Source of the DNA: Brevundimonas diminuta | GTDB lineage: Bacteria > Pseudomonadota > Alphaproteobacteria > Caulobacterales > Caulobacteraceae | Length of the DNA stretch: 64,000 nt | NCBI RefSeq assembly: GCF_022654015.1 | Contig: NZ_CP073063.1 | Span: 1,302,001 to 1,366,000, forward strand | Reading direction: 5' to 3' | Shown here: positions 7,105 through 16,450 of the stretch, piece by piece | Numbering within the stretch: position 1 is the stretch's first letter | Layout of the letters: every line of letters starts with the position of its first letter | Position numbers and translations under genes: made by a program | Notes under the pieces: model-generated | What the model saw: only the letters and a program-made list of their open reading frames with translations | Database searches by the model: none | Told to the model about the DNA's origin: nothing

Positions 7105-8973
7105 ATGACCGATCAAGCCGCCGCCTCCGCCTCTTCCGCCAACCGCGCCTCGGGCATGGCGTCGCTGGAGGGGCGGCCCAGCGCGGGCGCCCTTCTGGCC
7201 GAACAGATGTCCGAAGCGGGCGCCAAGCGCGCCAAACGTCGGGACATCCGCCCGCTGGCGCGACTGATTCCCTTCGCCATGCGCCACAAGGGTCATGCCC
7301 TGATGGCGGTCTTCTGGCTGCTGTTGTCCACTGCCGCCTCGCTGGGCCTGACCGCCCTGGCCCGCGGCGCCATCGACCATGGGTTCGAAGCCGGCGGCGC
7401 CAATCTGAACATCTGGTTCCTGCTGCTGGGCGCCAACGCCCTGTTCCTGGGGCTGGCGACCGCCGCCCGCTACTATTTCGTCACCCGCACGGGCGAGCGC
7501 GTCATCGCCGATGTGCGCAAGGGTCTGTTCGGCCGCATCCTGACGCTGGACCCGTCCTTTTACGCCCATATGCGCACCGGCGAGGTGCTGTCGCGCCTGA
7601 CCACGGACATCGCCCTGGTCGAGACGTTGATGACGACCTCGATCTCCTACGCGCTCAGAAACTTCCTGACCCTGATCGGCGGCGTGGCCCTGCTGTTCTT
7701 CGTCAGCCCAAAGCTGACCGGCTTCGTCCTGCTGGTCGTGCCCTTCCTCCTGGGGCCGATCTTCATCTTCGGCCGCAAGGTGCGCAAACTGACCGTGGCG
7801 TCTCAGGACCGCTTCGCCAACGCCGTCGGCTTCGCCGGTGAAAGCGTGGACGCCATCGAGACGGTCCAGGCCTTCGGCCGCGAACAGAGCGCCATCACCC
7901 GCTTCGGCGCGGCGGTCGAGGACGCCTTCAACGCCTCCCTAACCCGGATGCAGGCGCGCGCCTGGATGACCGCCCTGATCATCGTCGTCATGTTCGGCGG
8001 CGTGACCCTGGTGCTGTGGCTGGGCGCCCAGGACGTGGTGAGGGGCGCCATGACACCCGGCGCCCTGCTTCAGTTCGTCCTTCTATCGGTCTTCGCCGCG
8101 GGCGCCGTGGGCGCGCTCGGGGAAAGCTGGGGCGACGTGCAAAAGGCCGCCGGCGCCATGGAGCGGATCGAGGAGCTGATGCGCGCCGTCGCCGGCATCG
8201 CCCCGCCGCCGCAGCCCACGGCCCTGCCGACGCCCCCGCGCGGCGAGGTGTCGATGTCGGCCGTCGGTTTCGCCTATCCGGGCCGCCCCGACCTTCCGGC
8301 TTTGAAGGGCTTCAGCCTGACCGTGCGCCCCGGCGAGACGGTCGCCCTGGTCGGCCCGTCCGGCGCTGGCAAGTCCACGGTCTTCCGCCTGCTGCTGCGC
8401 TTCTATGATCCGCAGACCGGCATGGTCTCGGTCGACGGCGTCGATGTGCGCCAGGCCGATCCCGTCGCCGTGCGCGACCGCTTCGCCTGGGTGTCGCAGG
8501 AAACGCCGCTGTTCTCGGGTTCGGCCTTGGAAAACATCCGCTTCGGCCGCGAGAACACCACCTTGGAAGAGGCCCGCGCCGTCGCCGAAAAGGCCCAGGC
8601 GCTCGGCTTCATCGACGCCCTGCCCGAAGGGTTCGACACCCCGCTCGGCGAGCGCGGCAAGAGCCTGTCGGGCGGCCAGCGCCAGCGCCTCGCCATCGCC
8701 CGCGCCCTGGTCCGCGACGCCCCCATCCTGCTGCTCGACGAGGCCACCAGCGCGCTGGACGCCGAAAGCGAACGCCTGGTCCAGGTCGCCCTCGATCAGG
8801 CGATGGAGGAGCGCACCACACTGGTCATCGCCCACCGCCTCGCCACCGTCCTGCGCGCGGACCGCATCGTCGTCATGGACGACGGCCGCGTGGTCGAAGA
8901 GGGCACCCACGAGCAACTCGTCGCCCAGGGCGGCCTTTACGCCCGCCTCGCCGAGCTTCAGTTCCGCAACTAG
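7105..8973 (+). CDS. ABC exporter, fused transmembrane and ATP-binding domains
   Basis: A 622-residue half-transporter. Residues 50-330 form a six-helix ABC membrane domain (starting IRPLARLIPFAMRHKGHALMAV). Residues 375-615 form the ATPase with Walker A GPSGAGKST, signature SLSGGQRQRLAIARAL, Walker B ILLLDEATSALD and the switch His in VIAHRLATV. The order and size match the MsbA/LmrA-like lipid and multidrug exporters that act as dimers in the inner membrane. The substrate cannot be told. The stop shares a CTAG with the convergent glycerophosphodiesterase gene. Confidence 0.9.
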   Translation: MTDQAAASASSANRASGMASLEGRPSAGALLAEQMSEAGAKRAKRRDIRPLARLIPFAMRHKGHALMAVFWLLLSTAASLGLTALARGAIDHGFEAGGANLNIWFLLLGANALFLGLATAARYYFVTRTGERVIADVRKGLFGRILTLDPSFYAHMRTGEVLSRLTTDIALVETLMTTSISYALRNFLTLIGGVALLFFVSPKLTGFVLLVVPFLLGPIFIFGRKVRKLTVASQDRFANAVGFAGESVDAIETVQAFGREQSAITRFGAAVEDAFNASLTRMQARAWMTALIIVVMFGGVTLVLWLGAQDVVRGAMTPGALLQFVLLSVFAAGAVGALGESWGDVQKAAGAMERIEELMRAVAGIAPPPQPTALPTPPRGEVSMSAVGFAYPGRPDLPALKGFSLTVRPGETVALVGPSGAGKSTVFRLLLRFYDPQTGMVSVDGVDVRQADPVAVRDRFAWVSQETPLFSGSALENIRFGRENTTLEEARAVAEKAQALGFIDALPEGFDTPLGERGKSLSGGQRQRLAIARALVRDAPILLLDEATSALDAESERLVQVALDQAMEERTTLVIAHRLATVLRADRIVVMDDGRVVEEGTHEQLVAQGGLYARLAELQFRN

Positions 8974-10001
8974 GGCGCCGTGGTTCGCGCCAGGGCCGGG
9001 AAGTCGCTGAACAGCGCATCGACCCCTGCTGCGACGAAGGCTGCGGCATAGCTGGCCATGTCGCCGTGCCCGGCCGGGTCGTCGCCTCTGCGTCGCTCGA
9101 CCGGCAGGAAGGCGTTCTCGGCCCGTAGCGTCCAGACCACGACCTTGAGGCCCGCCGCATGGGCGTCGGCGACCAGGGGGCTCGGCGCGGTCGTGCGACC
9201 TTCGGCGTTGCGCGGCAGAACCAGGGTCATCTCCGGCGCGACCCAGTCGGCGTAGGCGGCGATGGCCCTTAGCCCCTCGGGCGTGATCATCTGCGCATAG
9301 GTCACGTCCGCCCGGTCCGCCGGTCCGCCCTTGGCGGCCACGAGTTGAGCCAGCGTCGCATCGATCCGCGTCGCCAATCGTTCCAGCGGCCCGACCTCGA
9401 AACACTGGATGATGATCGGGGCCTCGGCGCCCGTCAGACCCAGCCGCTCCAGTTCCGCGACGAAGCCGTCCTCCATTGGCAAACCGATCGCGGCGAAATA
9501 GGTCGGGTGCTTCAACTCCGGCGCCACGGCGATCGTCCGCCCGGTGCGCGTCGAGGCCTCGCGCGCGATGGCGACGACCTCGTCGAAGGTCAGTATCGGC
9601 TCCTGACCGTCATGGGCGGCGCTGTCCCGTCGAAATGCGGGCAGCCGCTCCCTGGCCCTCAGCGTCTTCAACTCGGCCAGGGTAAAGTCTTCGGTGAACC
9701 AGCCGGTGATCTCGACCCCGTCGATGGTCTTGGTCGTCCGACGGCCAGCGAACTCGGGCCGGTCGCCCACGTCCGTCGTGCCGCCGATCTCGTTCTCATG
9801 CCGATCGACGAAGACGCCGTCCCTGGTCAGCACCAGATCCGGCTCGATCACGTCCGCGCCCTGTTCGATCGCCAGCTCATAGGCCGCACGCGTGTGCTCG
9901 GGCCGTTCACCGGACGCGCCACGATGGGCGATGATCAGGGGCTGGGCCAAGGCTGGCGTTCCGGTCAGAAGGACGAGGCCGCACAGGATGAAACGGATCA
10001 T
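8970..10001 (-). CDS. glpQ: Periplasmic glycerophosphodiester phosphodiesterase
   Basis: A 343-residue protein with a signal peptide (MIRFILCGLVLLTGTPALAQ). The mature part starts PLIIAHRGASGERPEHTRAAY, with the catalytic HRG-SG-PEHT motif, then IEPDLVLTRDGVFVDRHENEI with the metal-binding Glu and Asp and the second catalytic His. These are the GDPD residues. The 50-residue insert after GGTTDV is typical of the GlpQ type, which hydrolyses glycerophosphodiesters such as glycerophosphocholine to glycerol-3-phosphate and an alcohol. It is convergent with the ABC exporter, with overlapping stops. Confidence 0.92.
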   Translation of the reverse strand: MIRFILCGLVLLTGTPALAQPLIIAHRGASGERPEHTRAAYELAIEQGADVIEPDLVLTRDGVFVDRHENEIGGTTDVGDRPEFAGRRTTKTIDGVEITGWFTEDFTLAELKTLRARERLPAFRRDSAAHDGQEPILTFDEVVAIAREASTRTGRTIAVAPELKHPTYFAAIGLPMEDGFVAELERLGLTGAEAPIIIQCFEVGPLERLATRIDATLAQLVAAKGGPADRADVTYAQMITPEGLRAIAAYADWVAPEMTLVLPRNAEGRTTAPSPLVADAHAAGLKVVVWTLRAENAFLPVERRRGDDPAGHGDMASYAAAFVAAGVDALFSDFPALARTTAP

Positions 10002-10041
10002 CCGCCTTGGATAGGGCAGGGGCGCGTCGCCCCTATGACGA

Positions 10042-10845
10042 TCAGCCCTGCAGAACCTTGCGCAGGTGCGGATGCAGTTCGGTGTTCGACGCCAGGATGG
10101 ACTTGCCCGTCTTGGGATCGCCGTCGTTCTCGATGGTTGTGACCCGGCCGCCGGCCTCGGTGACGAACAGGATGCCCGCCGCCACGTCCCAGGGCTTCAG
10201 ATTGCGCTCATAATACGCGTCGTAGCGACCGGCCGCGACCCAGGCGAAGTCCAGGGCGGCCGAACCCAGGCGACGGATGCCCGCAACGCGCTGGCCCACG
10301 GCGTGCAGGTCCTTGATCGACTGGGCGTGACCCGACTTGCCGATGAAGGGCAGGCCGGTGGCGATCAGGCTTTCGGACAGATCACGACGGCCGGCGACGC
10401 GGATGCGCTGGTCGTTCAGATAGCAACCCTTGCCCTTCTCGGCCCAGAACAGCTCGTTCATGACGGGGTTGTAGGTCACGCCGGCGACGATCTCGCTCGA
10501 CCCGTCGGGCGCGCGGCGCTCCAGCCCCACCGTGATGGCGAAGTGAGGCATGGCGTGCATGAAGTTGGTGGTGCCGTCGATCGGATCGACGATCCAGGTG
10601 TGGGACTTGTCCGTCCCCTCGATCATGCCGCGTTCCTCGCCCAGGAAGCCGTAGCCGGGGCGGGCCTTCATCAGCAGTTCGTAGAGCGTGTCTTCGGCCT
10701 TCAGGTCGGCGGCCGTGACGAAATCGCCGGGGCCCTTTCTCGACACCTGAAGCTGGGAGACTTCGCCGAAGTCGCGCAGCATCGGGCGGGCGGTCTTGCG
10801 CACCGCATCGGTCATGACTTGGAGCAGGGCGGAGGCGAGGGCCAT
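10042..10845 (-). CDS. suhB: Inositol monophosphatase family protein SuhB
   Basis: A 267-residue protein with the metal-binding motifs of the family: FVTAADLKAED, GFLGEERG, IVDPIDGTTNFMHAMPHFAITVGL and PWDVAAGILFVTEAGG. The family dephosphorylates inositol-1-phosphate; E. coli SuhB also takes part in rRNA transcription antitermination. It lies downstream of efp on the same strand, a gene order that recurs in alphaproteobacteria, but a terminator-like hairpin separates them, so it may have its own promoter in the gap. Confidence 0.92.
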   Translation of the reverse strand: MALASALLQVMTDAVRKTARPMLRDFGEVSQLQVSRKGPGDFVTAADLKAEDTLYELLMKARPGYGFLGEERGMIEGTDKSHTWIVDPIDGTTNFMHAMPHFAITVGLERRAPDGSSEIVAGVTYNPVMNELFWAEKGKGCYLNDQRIRVAGRRDLSESLIATGLPFIGKSGHAQSIKDLHAVGQRVAGIRRLGSAALDFAWVAAGRYDAYYERNLKPWDVAAGILFVTEAGGRVTTIENDGDPKTGKSILASNTELHPHLRKVLQG

Positions 10846-10910
10846 CGGGGAATCTCCTGGTCCGAAAGTCCTTCAAAGCCGTAGCCGGACAGTCGGAGAA
10901 GTTCAGAAAG

Positions 10911-10931
10911 GAACGGCCCCAACAGGGGCCG
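10911..10931 (-). terminator. Hairpin after efp, possible terminator
   Basis: On the minus strand CGGCCCC-tgtt-GGGGCCG makes a 7-bp GC stem with a 4-base loop, followed by TTCCTTTCTG rather than a clean T run. It lies just past the efp stop and may terminate only partly, allowing some read-through into suhB. Confidence 0.55.
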
Positions 10932-10949
10932 CTTTAGCGTGTTGGTCTG

Positions 10950-11516
10950 TCAGTCCGCGCGGCGGACGTATTCGCCGCTGGTCGTATCGACGACGATACG
11001 CTCGCCGGCCGACATATAGGGCGGGATCATGATGCGCACGCCGTTCGACGCCAGCGCGGGCTTGTAGGACGAAGAGGCGGTCTGGCCCTTCACGGTCGGC
11101 TCGGTCTCTGCGACTTCCAGCACGACCTGATCAGGCAGTTCCAGGCCGATGGGACGCTCTTCGTGCATCTCGATGACGACCTTCATGCCTTCTTGCAGAT
11201 AGGGGATGCGCTCTTCGCCGACCCAGTCCTTCTGCAGTTCGATCTGCTCGTAGGTGGCGTCGTCCATGAAGACCAGGCTGTCGCCGTTGTCGAACAGATA
11301 GGAGAAGTCCTTCTGTTCCAGCGTCACGCGCTCGACCTTGTCTTCCGACCGGAAGCGCTCGTTCAGCTTGTTGCCGGTTTCCAGGTTCTTGGCCTCGACG
11401 TTGGCGAAGGCGCCGCCCTTGCCGGGCTTGACGTGGCTGGCCTTGGTGACGACCCACAGGCCGCCATTGTGCTGCAGGACCATGCCGGGCTTGATGGTGT
11501 TGCCGTTGATCTTCAT
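10950..11516 (-). CDS. efp: Elongation factor P
   Basis: A 188-residue EF-P with its three beta-barrel domains. Domain I has [23 protein letters not shown] and the loop [11 protein letters not shown], whose tip Lys33 is the residue modified by EpmA-type enzymes in species that have them. The C-terminal [28 protein letters not shown] is the conserved tRNA-contacting domain. EF-P relieves ribosome stalling at polyproline. The window itself encodes a strongly proline-rich protein at 15659-16447. The gene is upstream of suhB. Confidence 0.96.
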   Translation of the reverse strand: MKINGNTIKPGMVLQHNGGLWVVTKASHVKPGKGGAFANVEAKNLETGNKLNERFRSEDKVERVTLEQKDFSYLFDNGDSLVFMDDATYEQIELQKDWVGEERIPYLQEGMKVVIEMHEERPIGLELPDQVVLEVAETEPTVKGQTASSSYKPALASNGVRIMIPPYMSAGERIVVDTTSGEYVRRAD

Positions 11517-11619
11517 GGGGTCACATCGGAAATGGAGTTGCGCCCTGGCACCGTTCGGGGCGAGGCGAATAGGGCGCGATCCCTAGAGGAAGCCCCGATA
11601 AAGGGCAAGGCGACGCAAC

Positions 11620-12180
11620 CTAATGCAGAGTGCGCCCGCTCGAGGCGTCATCGGCCTTGCGATGCAGGAAGTTTCCGAACCGCACGCCCGACCCCAGCGG
11701 CGCCGCCATCTTGCCGGCCCCTTCGTCCAGCTTGCGCGCTTCGTGGGCGAAGGCGGCGGCCAACCCGGCCGACGACATGGCGGCGACCACCTGACGCGCC
11801 ATCGACGACGGACGCAGGCCCAGCCAGACGGCGTTCACCGTCTGGGCCGCCAGCCAAAGGCCCATGGCGCGGGTTCGTTCGGGGCGCGACGGCGCATTCC
11901 AGACCCGAACCGCGGACAGGGTGGTGGCGGAAAACACGGCGGGCAGGATCAGGCTGAAGGCGCCCCGCGGCTTCTCGGTGATCGGCAAATCCTTCTTGCG
12001 GACCTGTTTCAAATTGCGCTTGGGCGTCAGGGCGCCCGAGGCGATCCCATGCGCCAGCAGAGCGAAGCCGACGGTCAGGGCGATCCCGGCGACCACATGG
12101 CTGGCGCTGCGGCCCTCGCTGTTCAGCAAGTCCATGGCGGCGTCGCGCACGTCGTCGATGGCGTCGTCGATATCGGTCAT
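11620..12180 (-). CDS. Integral membrane protein, possibly divergent TspO/MBR family
   Basis: A 186-residue protein with about four hydrophobic segments (near residues 26-49, 72-90, 105-122 and 128-145). The pattern FSATTLSAVRVWNAP, then GLWLAAQTVNAVWLGLRPSSM, recalls the TspO order of VW..LY, then A..LW..QL..N..W, but the aromatic residues that define TspO are mostly missing. I therefore give the family with low confidence. Its ribosome binding site (GGAGCGG) lies in the 3' arm of a hairpin at 12183-12224. It is the third gene on this strand after bfd and bfr. Confidence 0.55.
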   Translation of the reverse strand: MTDIDDAIDDVRDAAMDLLNSEGRSASHVVAGIALTVGFALLAHGIASGALTPKRNLKQVRKKDLPITEKPRGAFSLILPAVFSATTLSAVRVWNAPSRPERTRAMGLWLAAQTVNAVWLGLRPSSMARQVVAAMSSAGLAAAFAHEARKLDEGAGKMAAPLGSGVRFGNFLHRKADDASSGRTLH

Positions 12181-12182
12181 GG

Positions 12183-12224
12183 TCCGCTCCAGCTTGGCCC
12201 TGACAGGCTAATGGCCGGAGCGGA
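12183..12224 (-). promoter_or_regulatory. Hairpin enclosing the ribosome binding site of the TspO-like gene
   Basis: On the minus strand TCCGCTCC pairs perfectly with GGAGCGGA 26 nt later, and an inner GGCC can pair with another GGCC. The 3' arm contains the GGAG Shine-Dalgarno sequence and ends 3 nt before the ATG at 12178-12180. The stem could mask translation, or it could act as a bfr terminator, although no T run follows. Confidence 0.4.
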
Positions 12225-12249
12225 TTGGAGTTCCGTCGGAAGGCAGAGC

Positions 12250-12750
12250 TTAGTTGCCGGTCGCCGCGCCGTCGGTGACGATCTCCTTCATCGCCGATTG
12301 CAGATAGTTCTGCGCGCCCATCAGCTCGATCAGCTTGTGCTGGTTTTCCAGGAAGTCGATGTGCTCTTCGGTGTCGGCCAGGATCTTCATCAGCAGGTCA
12401 CGGCTGACGTAGTCGCGGGTTTCCTCGCACTGGGTCACGGCGGCGGCGGTCGTGGCGCGGCTGTCCAGTTCCAATTGCAGATCGGCGCCAAGGCATTCGA
12501 TCGGGTCTTCGCCGACCTTCAGCTTGTGCAGGTCTTGCAGGTTGGGCAGGCCGTCCAGGAACAGGATGCGTTTGATCAGCATGTCGGCGTGCTTCATCTC
12601 GCCGATCGATTCTTCGTAGATCACATTGCCCAGGTGCGCGAGGCCCCAGCTTTCGAACATGCGGGCATGCAAGAAGTACTGATTTACGGCCGTCAGCTCG
12701 TTGGTCAGCACTGCGTTCAGCGTGCGCAGGATTGCGGGGTCGCCCTTCAT
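12250..12750 (-). CDS. bfr: Bacterioferritin
   Basis: A 166-residue protein from the ATG at 12748-12750 (MKGDPAILRTLN), which has AAGGA 8 nt upstream; an ATG two codons earlier is also possible. The ferroxidase ligands Glu18, Glu51 and His54 and the haem ligand Met52 are in place (YEESIGEMKHAD), with further ligands in TEEHIDFLENQ. The protein forms a 24-mer shell that oxidises and stores iron. bfd lies 142 bp upstream on the same strand, so one iron-responsive unit is likely. Confidence 0.95.
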   Translation of the reverse strand: MKGDPAILRTLNAVLTNELTAVNQYFLHARMFESWGLAHLGNVIYEESIGEMKHADMLIKRILFLDGLPNLQDLHKLKVGEDPIECLGADLQLELDSRATTAAAVTQCEETRDYVSRDLLMKILADTEEHIDFLENQHKLIELMGAQNYLQSAMKEIVTDGAATGN

Positions 12751-12891
12751 GGCCATGGTCCTTGGTCTCGCCACGGCGCTGTCGCCGTCTGTCGAGCGCA
12801 GCCATAACACAGTAAAACGCACCGTGTTTATTTGCGAGTTTTTATCACTGCATTGAGAGTGCGAGTGACTGTCGCCCGCACGCGAAGCAAA

Positions 12892-13077
12892 CTATTCGGC
12901 TGCGAGTGCGAACGCTTCGCGGCTTTCCTGAATCATCTGACGCATCTCACAGACGCATTTGGCGCACTGGGCCTGGCACTGGTTTCGCGCAAAGATATCG
13001 CGCGGACGGCAGGCGCCGGCCTCAATGGCCTGGGCGACATCACGCTGGCGAAGACCGTTACAGTTGCAGACGTACAC
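12892..13077 (-). CDS. bfd: Bacterioferritin-associated ferredoxin
   Basis: A 61-residue protein starting MYVCNCNGLRQRDV, with C4, C6 and a later CQAQCAKCVCEM cluster. C-x-C followed by a C-x2-C pair is the [2Fe-2S] ligand set of Bfd. The protein docks on bacterioferritin and passes electrons to the haem to release stored iron. A minus-strand promoter with a Fur-like half site lies upstream (13100-13140), and bfr follows downstream. Confidence 0.93.
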   Translation of the reverse strand: MYVCNCNGLRQRDVAQAIEAGACRPRDIFARNQCQAQCAKCVCEMRQMIQESREAFALAAE

Positions 13078-13099
13078 GAGGCGCTACACGTTTCACTGA

Positions 13100-13140
13100 C
13101 TGAGAATGGTTCGCTATAGCAGTCCTTAAGGCGATTGCAA
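13100..13140 (-). promoter_or_regulatory. Candidate bfd promoter with Fur-like site
   Basis: On the minus strand TTGCAA (13135-13140) and TATAGC (13113-13118) are spaced by 16 bp. Just past the -10, GCGAACCATTCTCA overlaps the expected start site; its reverse TGAGAAT is a perfect half of the TGANAAT-type Fur box, while the other half matches poorly. Iron control is what family biology predicts for bfd. Confidence 0.4.
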
Positions 13141-13198
13141 GTCGTTCGCATGGCTTAGCTGGCGGTGGGCCGTTGACGGATCGTCGCGGGGGCGGGCA

Positions 13199-13861
13199 AT
13201 GACGGGCATGGCCCGAACACCCACCGTCCCCCAGCGTCCGCCCTGCCGGCTGTATCTGATCACGCCGCCCGCGATCGCCGACCTGAACGCCTTTGCGCGG
13301 ACCCTCGATCAGGCCCTGGCCGCCGGCGATGTCGCGGCCTTGCAGATCCGGCTGAAGCCCGCCGACGACGCCGCCATCCGCACGGCGGTCGAGGTGCTGG
13401 CTCCCATTGCGCGGCGTCATGATGTCGCGGTTCTGCTGAACGACCGGCCCGATCTGGCGCGGGCCACAGCCTGCGACGGCGTTCACATTGGCCAAGACGA
13501 CGGCTCGCTGGCCGAGGCACGGCGTATCATGGGGCCGGACGCCATGATCGGCGTCACCTGCCACGACGACCGCGATCTGGCCTGGGATGCCGCAGAGGGC
13601 GGCGCCGACTACGTCGCTTTCGGCGCCTTTTATCCCACCGCTACAAAGGAAACGGTGCATCGCCCGCCTCTGGACATCCTGACGGTGTGGCAAGAGACGG
13701 TCGAGACGCCTTGCGTGGCCATCGGCGGGATCACGGTCGACAACGCCGCCGAGTTGGCGCAGGCCGGCGCCGACTTCGTAGCGGTTAGCGGCGGGGTCTG
13801 GAACCATCCCGACGGCCCGGCCGAGGCCGTCAGGCGCTTCAATGAAAAATTGAGGCCCTGA
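13199..13861 (+). CDS. thiE: Thiamine phosphate synthase
   Basis: A 220-residue TIM-barrel protein. Motifs: CRLYLITPP at the first strand, [52 protein letters not shown] and [15 protein letters not shown]. They match ThiE, which joins HMP pyrophosphate and HET phosphate to thiamine phosphate. An ATG four codons downstream (13208) is another possible start. No other thiamine gene is nearby and I see no TPP riboswitch in the short upstream gap. A ThiE-like paralogue such as TenI is less likely because the phosphate-binding motifs are intact. Confidence 0.85.
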   Translation: MTGMARTPTVPQRPPCRLYLITPPAIADLNAFARTLDQALAAGDVAALQIRLKPADDAAIRTAVEVLAPIARRHDVAVLLNDRPDLARATACDGVHIGQDDGSLAEARRIMGPDAMIGVTCHDDRDLAWDAAEGGADYVAFGAFYPTATKETVHRPPLDILTVWQETVETPCVAIGGITVDNAAELAQAGADFVAVSGGVWNHPDGPAEAVRRFNEKLRP

Positions 13862-13923
13862 CTTCAGGGGATATTAGGAACCGGCTGATCCTATGCCGAC
13901 CTCTGATTGGTCGGAACCTGTCC

Positions 13924-15615
13924 ATGATCCTGAGCCGCGCGCTCAATGTCGATGATCCCCACAGCGCGTCCGTGAAGGGCGTACTGGCGGCTGGCCATCG
14001 GCCGAGCCCCGGCGGCGCCGACGGTCCGGACGGTTCCAGCCCGCTAGTCCCGGTGCTGACGGGCGTGGCGGTCGCCATCCTGGTCGCCGTGGCTGTGGCG
14101 TATGGCCGCTCGGCCGGGCTGGTCGCCGGCCTGTGGGGCGCCAGCGGCGTCGCCGTCGCCGTCTGGCTGCGCACCAGCCGTGGCCGCGCCAGCGACCTCA
14201 CCTTCGCCGGCGTCCTGACCGTCAGTATCCTGATCGGAGAGATCATCGCCGGCAACAAGCCGCCGCTGGCCCTGGCCTTCACCGTCGCCAACATGATCGA
14301 GATCGTGGCGGCCGTTATGCTGGCACGTCGCTTCTCGTCCACGCTCAATCTGTCCAGCCTGAATGGCGCGGTCAGCTTCCTGTTCTTCGCGGCGGTCCTG
14401 GCACCGATCCCCGCCGCCCTGTGCAGCGTTCTGATCCTGTCGCTGATGGGCCAGGGCGACATCGTCTGGCAGGGTTTCCAAACCTGGTGGCTCGGCCACA
14501 CCCTGGGCATCGCCGTCCTAGGGTCGCTGGGCATGTCGCTGACGCCTGCGATGTTCGCCCGCCTGCTGAAGCCCAGGAAGCTGTTGGAAGCCGTCATTCT
14601 GATCGGCCTGGTGCCCGTCTTCTATTATGTCGCTTTCACGGGCGACGTGCCGATGGGGTTCGTCCTGCTCCCGCTGTTGCTCGGCATCGCGGTCCGGCTC
14701 GGCGTCGCCGGCGCGGCATTCACCCTGGTCGTGATGAGCATCCTGTTGGTCGGCAGCGCCATGATCGGTCATGGCCCCTATGCCCAGGGCGACCTGACCC
14801 ACCAGGTTCTGATGGCCCAGATGCTGGTGCTGATCGGCTACATGCCCGTCCTGCTGGTGGCCTCGTTGCTGGAAGAGCGTGACCTTCTTGCGGAGCGCGC
14901 CCGCGTTGGTCGCGAACGCGCCGAAAAGGCTTCGGAGGCCAAGTCCCGCCTGCTCGCCAATGTCGCGCACGAGATCAAGAGCCCCGTCGCCGGCATCATC
15001 GGCATCGGCGATCTGTGGCGGCAGGGCCATCTCGGGCCGGTCTCGGCCCAGCAGGCCGAGATGTCCGACATGCTGGTCAAGACCGCGCGGCAGGTCGAAA
15101 CCCTGGCCCACGATCTGCTGGACGTGGCGCGCGCCGAATCCGGGGCGGTCCGGGTCGATCTGCGCCCGACCGACATTCCGGGCCTGCTGGAAGACGTGCG
15201 TCGCACGTGCCTGCTGTGGCCCGACGCCGACCGCGTCGCCGTCGAGGTGGTGTGCGAGGGCGATGGCTTGATCGCGGTCGCGGACTCCCAGCGTCTGGCC
15301 CAAATCATCACCAATCTGACCAGCAATGCGCTGAAATACGGCGGCTCCGGCGGCCGCGTCATCCTGCGCGCGCTTCGTCAGGATGACTGCGTCCGCATTG
15401 AGGTCAGCGATTTCGGCCCCGGCCTTTCGCTTCAGAAGCAGGCGCAGCTGTTCGAGCCCTTCAACCGCCTGGGCCTCGAGCGTTCGACGGTCGAGGGGCA
15501 CGGCGTCGGCCTGGCCCTGGCCAAGCGGTTGGTCGAGTTGCAGGGCGGCTCGATCGGCGTGATCTCCGCGCCGGGCGAGGGCGCCACCTTCTGGGTCGCG
15601 CTGCCCAAGGCGTGA
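13924..15615 (+). CDS. MASE1-type sensor histidine kinase
   Basis: A 563-residue membrane kinase. Residues 40-315 hold about eight hydrophobic segments with the MASE1 pattern (GLWGASGVAVAVWL, then PPLALAFTVANMIEIVAAVMLARRF). The HisKA domain has the H-box ANVAHEIKSP with His349. The ATPase domain has ITNLTSNALKYGG (N box), SDFGPGLS (G1) and GHGVGLALAKRLVELQGG (G2). Sensing through MASE1 is known in general, but the signal is not. No response regulator is next to it; the Asp-less regulator at 37211 is far away. Confidence 0.88.
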   Translation: MILSRALNVDDPHSASVKGVLAAGHRPSPGGADGPDGSSPLVPVLTGVAVAILVAVAVAYGRSAGLVAGLWGASGVAVAVWLRTSRGRASDLTFAGVLTVSILIGEIIAGNKPPLALAFTVANMIEIVAAVMLARRFSSTLNLSSLNGAVSFLFFAAVLAPIPAALCSVLILSLMGQGDIVWQGFQTWWLGHTLGIAVLGSLGMSLTPAMFARLLKPRKLLEAVILIGLVPVFYYVAFTGDVPMGFVLLPLLLGIAVRLGVAGAAFTLVVMSILLVGSAMIGHGPYAQGDLTHQVLMAQMLVLIGYMPVLLVASLLEERDLLAERARVGRERAEKASEAKSRLLANVAHEIKSPVAGIIGIGDLWRQGHLGPVSAQQAEMSDMLVKTARQVETLAHDLLDVARAESGAVRVDLRPTDIPGLLEDVRRTCLLWPDADRVAVEVVCEGDGLIAVADSQRLAQIITNLTSNALKYGGSGGRVILRALRQDDCVRIEVSDFGPGLSLQKQAQLFEPFNRLGLERSTVEGHGVGLALAKRLVELQGGSIGVISAPGEGATFWVALPKA

Positions 15616-15658
15616 GGTCGCGCTTGCGGTCGCACGCCGCCCGCGCGATGGTCCGGCC

Positions 15659-16447
15659 ATGCCCATGATCGCCCTTGCCGCCGCCCTCGTGATTTCCGGA
15701 CAGACGACCACGCCCCCGGCGCAACGTCCCGGTTCCAACCTGACCCGCGATCTGAACAGCGCGCCGCCTTCCGGCTTGGCCACGTCTCCGGCCGCATCCA
15801 CCGCAGTTTCGACGCCGACACCGACACCGACTCCGGCGCCGACCGCCGGCGCGACCCAGGCCCTGCCTCCGATCGGCCAGAAGCCCGCAGCATCGCCGCG
15901 CCCGGCGCCCGCCACGTCATCCGCGCCTCGCACGACCCAGACCCTGCCGCCGATTGGCCAAAGCCCGGCGGCGACGACACGCCCGCAAACGCCAGCTCCG
16001 ACCACCACGGCACCTCAGGCGACCGCGCCTCGACCCACAACGACCGCGCCTGCCGCAACCCCGCCGGCCGCCGCGCCCGCGCCGGCGGCCTTGAACGCCG
16101 CCGCCATCGCCGCCCTGCCGTTCAGCATCCAGCTGCCCGCCGGCCTGACGATCACCCCGGCGCGCGCGGGCGCGAACGCCAGCATCTATCGCGTCCAGCG
16201 TGGCGACCAGACCCTGCTGATGATCTACGCCGGCCCGTCGTCGCAGTTTCCGATCTACGACGGCGAGACGGTCCGCGCCGGCGGCCGCGCCTCGGTCGTC
16301 GTCACCGAAGGCAGCCGCCGTCTGGCGATGGAGCACCTGTTCCAGCGCGCTGCGGATCCCAAGGAAATCCACGTCTGGATCGCCAGCGTCGAGGGCGCGG
16401 ACCGGGATCTGGCCGAACGCATCGGCCAGTCCATCGACGTCAAATAG
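15659..16447 (+). CDS. Secreted Pro/Thr/Ala-rich protein of unknown function
   Basis: A 262-residue protein. A short hydrophobic start (MPMIALAAALVISGQ) could be a signal peptide. Residues 20-145 are a low-complexity Pro/Thr/Ala region in which TQALPPIGQKPAA and TQTLPPIGQSPAA repeat about 33 residues apart. The C-terminal 115 residues look folded (FSIQLPAGLTITPARAG, YRVQRGDQTLLMIYAGPSSQFPIYDGETV, GRASVVVTEGSRRLAMEHLFQ). I do not recognise this domain. The gene lies 43 bp after the MASE1 kinase and could share its transcript. Confidence 0.7.
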   Translation: MPMIALAAALVISGQTTTPPAQRPGSNLTRDLNSAPPSGLATSPAASTAVSTPTPTPTPAPTAGATQALPPIGQKPAASPRPAPATSSAPRTTQTLPPIGQSPAATTRPQTPAPTTTAPQATAPRPTTTAPAATPPAAAPAPAALNAAAIAALPFSIQLPAGLTITPARAGANASIYRVQRGDQTLLMIYAGPSSQFPIYDGETVRAGGRASVVVTEGSRRLAMEHLFQRAADPKEIHVWIASVEGADRDLAERIGQSIDVK

Positions 16448-16450
16448 GGC

